DNA of 7,063 nt. It comes from Limnohabitans sp. (GTDB lineage: Bacteria; Pseudomonadota; Gammaproteobacteria; Burkholderiales; Burkholderiaceae_C). Positions within the stretch are counted from its first letter, which is position 1, and each line of letters opens with the position of its first letter. Shown piece by piece: positions 1 to 6,667 of the stretch. The position numbers and the translations under genes were made by a program. Under the pieces are notes generated by a model. The model was not told where the DNA came from. It was given only the letters and a program-made list of their open reading frames with translations, and did not search any database. Where the stretch lies: the NCBI GenBank assembly GCA_018883305.1, contig VEQI01000177.1, positions 1 through 7,063 on the forward strand, written 5' to 3'.

Positions 1-1727
1 CGCCGGTGTCGTCGGCCTATTCGCTGGTGTCGCAGGACTTCGGCAAGCTGCGCCACATCCTGGGCCTGGTGACCCCGGGCCTGGTGTTCGCCTCCGACGC
101 GCGCTATGCCAAGGCCATTGCCGCGGTGCTGCCGGCCGAGGTGCCGGTGGTGCTGACCGAGAACGCCGCCGGCGCGGCGGTGGACGGCCCGCTGGCCGGG
201 CGCCGCGTGCTGGCCTTCGACGCGCTGCTGGACGCCGTGCCCGGCCCCGCGCTGCAGCAGGCGCATGCCGCGGTGGGCCCCGACAGCATCGTCAAACTAG
301 ACAGCGTCACACTGGTCCAGGCACTGACTCTGCAAAACTTGGAAATTGCCTACGCCAATGAATCGACCGCAGTGGCGGCTTCGTTGGCCCAAGCCGAAGC
401 TGCCCTGTACGAACCTGTGTTGTTTGGCTCCAACAAGCGCTACATCACCAACCGTCAGCGCACCGCTGAAGAAAAAATGATGAACCTTGCTGCTGCTTCC
501 GACGGCGTGATATTCGAAGGGGGCATCAGTGCAGAAGTGGGCGTCCGCCAGAAAGTGCCCATCGGTGGTGATCTCAGCTTGTCAGTGCGCAATGCGCGCC
601 GTGACAGCAATATCTTGATGAAATCTGGCGTCACGGAGGAAATGAACTCCGTGTTGGCTTTCTCGTACAAGCAGCCACTGCTCAAGGGCTATGGCACGGT
701 GATCACCGAGGCAGACAAACTGGTGGCGCAGCGCGAATCCGACGTGGCGCAATGGCAATTCCGTCAGCAGTTATTGAAGGTGGTGGCTGAGAACCTGTCA
801 ACGTACTGGCAAGCCTCAGCAGCCAATGAGATTGTGGCGCTGCGTCAGGAATTGATTCAGCGCATTGACGCCTTGCATGAGAACATTGCGCAACGGGTGC
901 AGGCAGGCAAGCTGCCGCCACGGGCCATCAGTGAAGTCATGCGCATGCGCTCGGCGCGCGAGGCTGAACATCTTAAAGCCCAGCAAATGCGGGACGACCT
1001 GGTCATCAAGTTGCTGAGCAGCCTGAATCTGCCGGAAGACATGCTCACGCGCGTGCGCTTGCCCTTCACATCGATGGACAAACTGCTGTCAGAGGACACC
1101 CAGTTCAATACCGAGGACGCGCTCAACCAGTGGTCGCCTTATCAAATTGCCCGTTTGCGCAAGGAACAAGGCCAACTGCGCCTGAACTATGCGTTGAACC
1201 AAAGTAAACCGGGTGTTGACTTTGTGATGTCTTATTCACCCACAGGCCTGGGAGATCGCTACGGCTCATTTGACATGATGCGTTCGGGCAAGTACCAGGA
1301 GTGGACGGTGGGCTTCAACATCGAGCTGGGTGCCTTTGGCGCGCAAAAGGCATCGCGCCAGGCCGAAGCCCAGGCCCGACGACTGAACCAATCAGACCTG
1401 GAAATGGATGCCATCCGCACCGCCTTCTTGAACGACCTGAGCGCCAAACGTCTGGCCGCCCTCAGCGTGGAGCGGGAGTTGGCGGCCATGGCACGTGATG
1501 TTCGGCTGCGTGACGAATATCGACGGGAAGAACGTGAGCGGTTCGACATTGGCGTGGGCCTGCTGGGTCAGTGGATTCAAGCTGAAGTGGATTTTGCGGA
1601 AGCGCGCATCCGACAGCTGGAAGCCATGAGCCGCTTGCAGATTTCCCGCGTTTCCCTGCAGTTGGCCGAGGGCAAGTTGCTCCAGGCCCATGGTGTTGAA
1701 TCCCCCTTGCCCACGGTTGCCCAATGA
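1..1727 (+). CDS. TolC-family outer membrane factor, chimeric at its N-terminus (partial, frame open to window start)
   Basis: Outer membrane channel component of a tripartite export system; it would form the trimeric barrel and periplasmic tunnel that receives cargo from the HlyD-type adaptors encoded next. The recognisable part starts at base 297 and runs about 476 residues, close to a normal mature TolC-like protein. It opens with LDSVTLVQALTLQNLEIAY, the usual first helix of the fold. A beta-rich stretch follows, ending in QPLLKGYG (bases 672-695), a typical TolC-family strand-and-turn motif. Then come a long helical hairpin, a second beta pair (about bases 1212-1331, including VDFVMSYSPTG) and a final long helix. 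There is no signal peptide: the upstream 97 codons are a fragment of an AMP-forming ligase in the same frame. The GTG at base 6 is an internal valine codon of that fragment, not a credible start. The stop overlaps the next gene's ATG. The TolC family call is secure; the fused N-terminus is probably not a functional natural product. Confidence 0.8.
   Translation, partial: PVSSAYSLVSQDFGKLRHILGLVTPGLVFASDARYAKAIAAVLPAEVPVVLTENAAGAAVDGPLAGRRVLAFDALLDAVPGPALQQAHAAVGPDSIVKLDSVTLVQALTLQNLEIAYANESTAVAASLAQAEAALYEPVLFGSNKRYITNRQRTAEEKMMNLAAASDGVIFEGGISAEVGVRQKVPIGGDLSLSVRNARRDSNILMKSGVTEEMNSVLAFSYKQPLLKGYGTVITEADKLVAQRESDVAQWQFRQQLLKVVAENLSTYWQASAANEIVALRQELIQRIDALHENIAQRVQAGKLPPRAISEVMRMRSAREAEHLKAQQMRDDLVIKLLSSLNLPEDMLTRVRLPFTSMDKLLSEDTQFNTEDALNQWSPYQIARLRKEQGQLRLNYALNQSKPGVDFVMSYSPTGLGDRYGSFDMMRSGKYQEWTVGFNIELGAFGAQKASRQAEAQARRLNQSDLEMDAIRTAFLNDLSAKRLAALSVERELAAMARDVRLRDEYRREERERFDIGVGLLGQWIQAEVDFAEARIRQLEAMSRLQISRVSLQLAEGKLLQAHGVESPLPTVAQ
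3..296 (+). pseudogene. Feruloyl-CoA synthase-like AMP-forming acyl-CoA ligase fragment
   Basis: About 98 codons of an adenylate-forming acyl-CoA ligase. PVSSAYSLVSQDFGKLRHI followed by LGLVTPGLVFASDARYAKAI is the pattern I recognise from feruloyl-CoA synthases, which activate hydroxycinnamates such as ferulate with ATP and CoA in lignin-aromatic breakdown. The fragment ends at AAVGPDSIVK. In intact enzymes this point is followed at once by the Thr/Ser/Gly-rich ATP-binding loop (FTSGSTG type), which is absent here, so the fragment cannot be catalytic. The reading frame enters from the left edge, so the gene's start lies outside the window. Third codon positions are almost all G or C and the region is about 75% GC by hand count, unlike everything downstream. 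I am confident it is a ligase of this superfamily and fairly confident of the feruloyl-CoA type. Confidence 0.72.
282..309. other. Chimeric junction between ligase fragment and TolC-like gene
   Basis: The ligase similarity stops at the lysine codon 294-296 and the TolC-like sequence begins at the leucine codon 297-299. A short imperfect repeat flanks the point: gacagcatcgtca (282-294) and gacagcgtca (300-309). Hand-counted GC drops from about 75% (bases 1-290) to about 57% (301-600). The frame is kept across the join, which happens by chance one time in three. Assembly chimera and microhomology-mediated deletion both fit; the sequence alone does not decide. Confidence 0.7.
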
Positions 1728-2575
1728 TTCGTTTTCCATCCCTGCGCTTTGACTGGCGCGCCGCCTCCCTGCTGCTGGCGGGGCTATGCCTGATGCCATT
1801 GACCACCCGATCCGCTGAGGTGTCGGGGCTGGTTTACCCGATGCTGGACATTCAGCTCAGCGTTCAAGTGGGCGGGCTGGTTCAGAAGCTTCACACCAAG
1901 CTGGGGCAAGCCGTCAAAGAGGGCCAAACCCTGGTGGAGTTTGACGCCAGTGTTCAACAACTGGAACTCAAGCGAAAGACGGTGATTGCTCAAGACACCA
2001 GTGAACTGGAGTCCACCCGCACACGTGCACAGGTCTACGATGAGCTCTACAAGCTGAGCGAGACGGCCACCCGCAACACGCGCTCCGTGTCCGTGGAGGA
2101 GCTGCTGAAACTGAAATTGGACAAAGTCAGCGCTGAAGGCCGCATGCAGCAACTGGAAGCGCAAAAGCAACGAGAGCTGATTGAACGCGATCAGGCCCAA
2201 CTGGAGCTGCAACAAAAGTCCGTGCGTGCCCCCATCAACGGCGTGATTGCCGACATTCTGGTGGATCCCGGTGAGTGGGCCAAACCCGGGGATATTGTCA
2301 TGCGGCTGGTTGACACCTCCTCCGTGGACTTGCGCATGCACTTGCCACCTGTGGTGGCAGCTTCATTTAAAACCGGGGCGCGTGTCAATGCAACATTTGA
2401 AGCCACGCGCGGCAACTCGGTGTCGGCCGAAGGTCACGTGCTGTTTGTTTCGCCCGTGGCCGATGGCGCCAGCGGACTGGTGGACGTGCGAGTCCGATTT
2501 CTCAACAGCCGGGGCCTGATTCGCGCAGGTTCCAAGGGGCATATCGCCGATGCCGAGCTGGCCCGCATGCGATGA
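1724..2575 (+). CDS. Periplasmic adaptor (HlyD/RND membrane-fusion protein family)
   Basis: A 283-residue membrane-fusion/adaptor protein that would sit in the periplasm and link an inner membrane component to the TolC-like channel. Residues 1 to about 30 form a signal peptide (basic start, then LLLAGLCLMPL, cleavage near TRSAE); no lipobox cysteine is seen, so it is probably not a lipoprotein. Residues about 36-76 are the first half of the biotinyl-lipoyl domain (VGGLVQKLHTKLGQAVKEGQ). Residues about 77-163 are a charged, Gln/Glu/Lys-rich alpha-helical hairpin. Residues about 164-197 are the second lipoyl half (VRAPINGVIADILVDPGEW), and about 198-275 the beta-barrel. It lacks a long membrane-proximal domain and is short for the RND class. 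Its ATG overlaps the TolC-like stop as ATGA with no evident Shine-Dalgarno sequence, so translation is probably coupled. It is one of three adaptor modules in this operon; its exact partner is unknown. Confidence 0.88.
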   Translation: MIRFPSLRFDWRAASLLLAGLCLMPLTTRSAEVSGLVYPMLDIQLSVQVGGLVQKLHTKLGQAVKEGQTLVEFDASVQQLELKRKTVIAQDTSELESTRTRAQVYDELYKLSETATRNTRSVSVEELLKLKLDKVSAEGRMQQLEAQKQRELIERDQAQLELQQKSVRAPINGVIADILVDPGEWAKPGDIVMRLVDTSSVDLRMHLPPVVAASFKTGARVNATFEATRGNSVSAEGHVLFVSPVADGASGLVDVRVRFLNSRGLIRAGSKGHIADAELARMR

Positions 2576-2586
2576 TCACCTGATTC

Positions 2587-4482
2587 ATGTCCTCCACTGA
2601 CTCCTCCAGCGACCAGATGCGGCCTGCCCAGCGAATTGAAGCCTTGCTGGACCTATTGTCGCGACCGCATGCTGACGATTTTTTCAACACCTACGCAACA
2701 CATGTTCATCAGCTCTGCCAAGCCGAAGCGGCCCTGGTGATTCGCCGCGACGAGGTCCAACAAGCCTACGCGGTGGGCATGGCCGGTGACCCCGCTTTGT
2801 GCGGCTTGTTTCTGCAAGAAGCCACCGCGTCGATCTGGGATATCTCGACTGAACAGGGATACCGGCATGACAACTTGCAATTGAACGATGGCAGCGGCGT
2901 GATCCGTCTGGTGATTCAACTGATCAGCGACACCCCCACCCTGCTGCTGCTGGCATTTGCAGAACGACACAAATCTCACCTCAAGGAAGCCCTGGTCAGA
3001 GCGCTGCTGGTCAAGGACATTCGTCCGCCCGCCCCTGCCAGTGCTGTTGCAGCCGTTGGCTCGGTCGGCGATACCTCATTGCAGCTCACAACGCCTGCGC
3101 AACCCGGCGCCAGCGTTTCCGCCGATCTACTGAGCTTGCTGGGTCTGGCGTCCGAGGTCATGCAGGCACCTCGCTTTGGCGTGGCCGCACTGTCTTTGGT
3201 CAATGGCCTGGTACGCCGGCTTGGCCTGCAGCAAGCGGTGTTGTGCTGGCGACAAGGCCGACACGCCGAACTGGTGGCCGTCAGCCACATTGAGCGCTTT
3301 GAGTCCACTTCACCACTGGTCCATGCCTTTCAAGCGGCCGCAGAGGAAGTCCTCTCGATTGATCAAGTGGTTCAGATTCATCCCGAGACTGAGACCGATG
3401 CTCACCCGCCTGCGCATGCCGCATTGCAAGAGAGCCTGCAAACGGATGCCGGCCTGATCAGCCTGCCGATTCGTGACCGTGATGGACAAACGCAGGCGGT
3501 GGTGATCTGCCTGCTGAATGCGCAATCTTTGTCGCCCGAACAAATCAATCAATTGCTGTTGATGCTGGAGCTGGTTCTGCCCAAGCTGCAAGAAGGACGC
3601 CGACAGGAAGCCAACTGGTTCAAGCGAACACGTATCGGGATGCTGCCGCATCTGGAGGCTCTGGTGGGTCCGGGCCGTCCCTGGGTCAAGTTCTGGAGCC
3701 TGCTGGCCACCCTGGTCATGCTCATTCTGGTGTTTGGTCGCTACCCCTACAGTGTGGAGGCGCCTGCACAACTCACCACCGACAGCACCCGGTTATTGAC
3801 CTCGCAAATCGACGGCCGATTGCTGGACGTGCAGGTTGACATGGGCGACATGGTCCAGGAAAACCAGGTTCTCACACGGTTGGACACCGTGGAGCTGCGC
3901 CAACAGGAACTGGAGACCCGCTCCGAGATTCAGCGCTATCAGGCGGAAGAAGACAAGGCGCGTGCCGCTGGCCAGCTGGGTGACTTGCAAGTGGCTTTCT
4001 TCCGACGTGAACAGGCACATGCGCGTCTCAAGCGAGTGCACTACCTGTTGGAGCAGGCAGAAGTGAAGTCGCCCTTTGACGGCGTGATCGTCGAGGGCGA
4101 ACGACGCAATTTGCTGGGTTCCTCGGTCCGTCGCGGGGACAAGTTGTTCCGAGTGGCCAAGGTCGAAAACCTGTATGTGATCCTGCAAATCCCGGAACGC
4201 GACATTCGTGACGTTTACGACAAGTCGTCTGGACGGCTGGTGCTGCTGAGCCAACCCGGCAAGCAGATTCACTTCCGGATTTCCAACTTCGTGCCCATGG
4301 CCCAAGTCAAGGGGGAAGAAGGCAATCACTTCCTGGTCAAGGGCATCATCGAAGATCCGGAGCAAGATTGGTGGCGACCAGGCATGACTGGGCTGGCCAA
4401 GGTGGATGTAGGTCCGCGCAACATTGCCTGGATTCTGCTGCACCGCGTGGTGGACACCCTGCGCTTGAAGTTCTGGCTCTGA
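2587..4482 (+). CDS. GAF-domain / HlyD-type adaptor fusion protein, membrane anchored
   Basis: A 631-residue protein in two halves. Residues 1-365 have no signal peptide and look cytoplasmic. A first GAF-like region lies at about 12-145, then an Ala/Pro/Ser/Thr-rich linker at about 146-178, then a clearer GAF-like domain at about 180-335 (for example ISLPIRDRDGQTQAVVICLL). One membrane helix follows at about 367-386 (VKFWSLLATLVMLILVFGRY). The periplasmic half is a HlyD-type adaptor: first lipoyl half at about 395-432 (SQIDGRLLDVQVDMGDMVQE), a short helical hairpin at about 435-490, second lipoyl half at about 491-524 (VKSPFDGVIVEGERRNLLG), and a beta-barrel to about 608 (RPGMTGLAKVDVG). It ends in a Trp/Leu-rich helix finishing KFWL. 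GAF domains usually bind small ligands or mediate protein contacts; no ligand can be read from the sequence. An in-frame stop (2581-2583) lies just before the ATG, making 2587 the first possible start; no clear Shine-Dalgarno is seen, and the gap from the upstream gene is 11 bases. HlyD part certain; GAF calls by pattern only. Confidence 0.82.
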   Translation: MSSTDSSSDQMRPAQRIEALLDLLSRPHADDFFNTYATHVHQLCQAEAALVIRRDEVQQAYAVGMAGDPALCGLFLQEATASIWDISTEQGYRHDNLQLNDGSGVIRLVIQLISDTPTLLLLAFAERHKSHLKEALVRALLVKDIRPPAPASAVAAVGSVGDTSLQLTTPAQPGASVSADLLSLLGLASEVMQAPRFGVAALSLVNGLVRRLGLQQAVLCWRQGRHAELVAVSHIERFESTSPLVHAFQAAAEEVLSIDQVVQIHPETETDAHPPAHAALQESLQTDAGLISLPIRDRDGQTQAVVICLLNAQSLSPEQINQLLLMLELVLPKLQEGRRQEANWFKRTRIGMLPHLEALVGPGRPWVKFWSLLATLVMLILVFGRYPYSVEAPAQLTTDSTRLLTSQIDGRLLDVQVDMGDMVQENQVLTRLDTVELRQQELETRSEIQRYQAEEDKARAAGQLGDLQVAFFRREQAHARLKRVHYLLEQAEVKSPFDGVIVEGERRNLLGSSVRRGDKLFRVAKVENLYVILQIPERDIRDVYDKSSGRLVLLSQPGKQIHFRISNFVPMAQVKGEEGNHFLVKGIIEDPEQDWWRPGMTGLAKVDVGPRNIAWILLHRVVDTLRLKFWL

Positions 4483-4500
4483 CGCCCGGGAAAGCAGGCC

Positions 4501-6663
4501 ATGTCTTCAGGAGCCATTTACAGCGATGCCTGGTACAAGATCGCCAAGGCACACGTGTGCCTACTGCCAGGTGTGCGGGCCACGCGACAGATTTACCGCG
4601 GACAGCCCTGGATTGTGCTGGAAGATGCCTACACGCATCGTTTCTTTCGTGTCACCACCGAGGCCTATGCCTTCTTGCAAACGCTGGATCTGAATCGCAC
4701 CATCGACGAGGCCTGGCAGGCCTACCTGAATGATCACCCGCAGCATGCGCCGGGCCAGGAAGAAGTGGTGCAGTTGCTGTCGCAACTGCACGTCTCCAAC
4801 CTGCTGTGCTTCCTGGATGCCGCCGACAACATTGAAATCCATGAGCGGGTGCGTCAGTACAAACGCAAGGAACTGACCAGCAAGCTGTTGTCCTTTCTTT
4901 ACTTCCGCATCCCGTTGTGGAATCCCGACCCGTTTCTCAACCGCTTGGATGTCTGGGTGCGAAAGCTGCCGCCCTGGCTGCTGACGCTGGTTTGGAGTGC
5001 GGTCGTACTGGTTGGTTTAGGGGCGGCGATCACTCGCTGGGATCAGGTGTCGGACAACACGCAAGGCGCATTTGCTTGGGCCAATCTGCCCTGGCTGTAT
5101 CTGTGCCTGGCAGGCATGAAAATTGTGCATGAGTTATGCCACGGCATGGTCTGCAAACGACTGGGGGGCCATGTGCACACCGTGGGCGTGATGCTGCTGG
5201 TCACCACCCCCCTGCCCTATATCGACACCACGGCCAGTTGGGCTTTTCCCAACAAGTGGCACCGTGTACTGGTAAGCCTGGCGGGCATGATGGCCGACTT
5301 GTTCATGGCGGCCCTGGGCGCCCTGGTCTGGGCCAACACCGGACCGGGGCTGCTCAATAGCCTGGCTTTCAACGTGATGCTGATTGGTTCGGTCTCCAGC
5401 CTGCTGTTCAATGGCAATCCGCTGCTACGGTTCGACGCCTACTACGCACTGGCAGACGCGCTGGACATCCCCAACTTCTATCAGAAGGCACAGCAGTACT
5501 GGGTGTACCTGGCCGACCGCTATTTGCTGGGCAGCCATGCCGCCGTCACGCCGGTGGATGTGCCGAGTGAGCGCAAATGGTTGATGATGTACACGCCGCT
5601 GAGCTTTTTCTACCGGCTGCTGGTGTCTTATGCCATTGTTCTGTTCGTGATGGATCTGTGGCTGGGTCTGGGCCTGATCATGCTGGGGCTGACACTGGGC
5701 ACCCTGGTGGCCATGCCCCTTTGGAAAGCGATCAAGCACGTGTTGGGCCCCAAGGTGCAGGCTCACCGCTGGCGCGCCATCGGTGTGAGCGGCGCCCTGG
5801 TGCTGGTGTTCGCGCTGGGGCTGTTTGCCATTCCCTTCCCGTACTCACTCAATGCACAGGGGGTCATGCAATATGGTCGTTACACCGTGTTGTACGCGCC
5901 CATGGATGCCAAATTAGAAAAGGCTGTGTTGGGCAATGGGCAACATGTGCAAGCAGGAACGCCTCTGATGTGGATGGATCGGACCCAGGTGGAGTTTGAG
6001 CTGGAGCAAACTGAGCTGGAGCGTGATGAACTGCTGGCCATGGAGCGCCAGGCCATGTTCAACCGACAACCGGATCGCGCGCCCTTGCAGGAGAACATTG
6101 AGTCCAAGCACAACCGCATCCGGGAACTGCAATTGCGATTGAAATGTCTCACCATCGAGGCCAAACACGACGGCCACTATGTCACTCTGGAAGGACGAGA
6201 GCGGATTGGCGCCTGGGTGCCCATGGGGACGGAACTGGGCCATGTGCTGGACACGTCCTCCGGGTTTCAATTCGTGGCTGTGATTCCCCAGGAAAGTGCC
6301 CGTGAATTGTTTGGCGCGACGTTGGGATCTCTTCGCTTGCGACTTGCAGGGCAGGCCGATCAAACCTTCACGCTCAACAAGATGTCTGTGCTGCCCTATC
6401 AGCGTCAAAAACTGCCATCGGCCGCCTTGGGTTGGCATGGTGGGGGCGACATTGCCACCACGCAGGACGACTCGCACGGAGAGAAAGCCTCCGAGGAATT
6501 TTATGAAATCCGACTGCCTGTCGACACGCGAGATACCGCTCACACGGTGCTGGTGCACGGCCAAAAGGGCACCTTGAACATCGAGCTGCCGTCCAGAACC
6601 CTGTACGAACGCATCAGCCAGTCGTTGCGACAGCTGGTCCAAAAGCGTTACCGGTTGGGGTGA
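4501..6663 (+). CDS. PqqD-like / M50 site-2-protease-like / HlyD-like membrane protein (putative peptide zinc metalloprotease)
   Basis: A 720-residue three-part protein. Residues about 20-106 resemble a PqqD-type winged-helix domain (LLPGVRATRQIYRGQPWIVL, then HRFFRVTTEAYAFLQTL), a fold that binds peptides in RiPP pathways. Residues about 155-447 are an integral membrane M50 core with several helices. The zinc motif is HELCH (H210, E211, H214), and a second conserved stretch is NGNPLLRFDAYYALAD (D312 being the likely third zinc ligand). Between them lies PLPYIDTTASWAFPNKWHR, typical of the putative peptide zinc metalloprotease family. Residues 448-720 are a periplasmic HlyD-like region: lipoyl halves near 461-494 and 552-584, a short helical hairpin between them, and then a beta-barrel. 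The likely role is membrane-embedded processing or handling of a peptide or protein exported by this operon; the substrate is unknown. Eighteen bases separate it from the preceding gene and contain gggaaag/gcagg, a plausible ribosome site. One oddity: the Gly usual after the motif-2 Asp is Ala (A313). Confidence 0.87.
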   Translation: MSSGAIYSDAWYKIAKAHVCLLPGVRATRQIYRGQPWIVLEDAYTHRFFRVTTEAYAFLQTLDLNRTIDEAWQAYLNDHPQHAPGQEEVVQLLSQLHVSNLLCFLDAADNIEIHERVRQYKRKELTSKLLSFLYFRIPLWNPDPFLNRLDVWVRKLPPWLLTLVWSAVVLVGLGAAITRWDQVSDNTQGAFAWANLPWLYLCLAGMKIVHELCHGMVCKRLGGHVHTVGVMLLVTTPLPYIDTTASWAFPNKWHRVLVSLAGMMADLFMAALGALVWANTGPGLLNSLAFNVMLIGSVSSLLFNGNPLLRFDAYYALADALDIPNFYQKAQQYWVYLADRYLLGSHAAVTPVDVPSERKWLMMYTPLSFFYRLLVSYAIVLFVMDLWLGLGLIMLGLTLGTLVAMPLWKAIKHVLGPKVQAHRWRAIGVSGALVLVFALGLFAIPFPYSLNAQGVMQYGRYTVLYAPMDAKLEKAVLGNGQHVQAGTPLMWMDRTQVEFELEQTELERDELLAMERQAMFNRQPDRAPLQENIESKHNRIRELQLRLKCLTIEAKHDGHYVTLEGRERIGAWVPMGTELGHVLDTSSGFQFVAVIPQESARELFGATLGSLRLRLAGQADQTFTLNKMSVLPYQRQKLPSAALGWHGGGDIATTQDDSHGEKASEEFYEIRLPVDTRDTAHTVLVHGQKGTLNIELPSRTLYERISQSLRQLVQKRYRLG

Positions 6664-6667
6664 TCGG
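6657..6667 (+). promoter_or_regulatory. Strong ribosome binding site for the SecA-like gene
   Basis: The sequence ggggtgatcgg runs directly up to the ATG at 6668. It matches the complement of the 16S rRNA 3' end (ggaggtgatcc) at all but two positions and puts the G-run 7 bases before the start. It overlaps the stop codon of the M50 gene (6661-6663), so the two genes are probably translated together. It supports 6668 as the real start. Confidence 0.65.

Noticed and set aside
6..8. GTG as the start codon of a 573-residue protein
   Set aside because: It falls inside a conserved ligase segment (PVSSAYSL) and the frame stays open to the window edge, so it is an internal valine.
1..1727. A natural bifunctional ligase-channel fusion protein
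   Set aside because: The ligase half lacks its ATP-binding loop and everything after it, and the channel half lacks export signals; GC also shifts at the join.
1724..1813. Lipoprotein signal on the small adaptor
   Set aside because: The only cysteine in the N-terminal region lies inside the hydrophobic stretch (GLCLMPL) without a small-residue lipobox pattern; an ordinary signal peptide fits better.
1784..2341. Antisense open frame of 185 codons opposite the periplasmic adaptor
   Set aside because: Repetitive Leu/Gln/His composition mirrors the sense-strand coiled coil; no plausible start context.
3793..4443. Antisense open frame of 216 codons opposite the HlyD half of the GAF-adaptor gene
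   Set aside because: The overlapped plus-strand sequence is an obvious lipoyl/barrel adaptor; the antisense product shows no family pattern.
4483..4500. Possible terminator or operator at cccggg in the gap before the M50 gene
   Set aside because: Only a 6-base palindrome with no T-run; the gap is short and better explained by a ribosome binding site.
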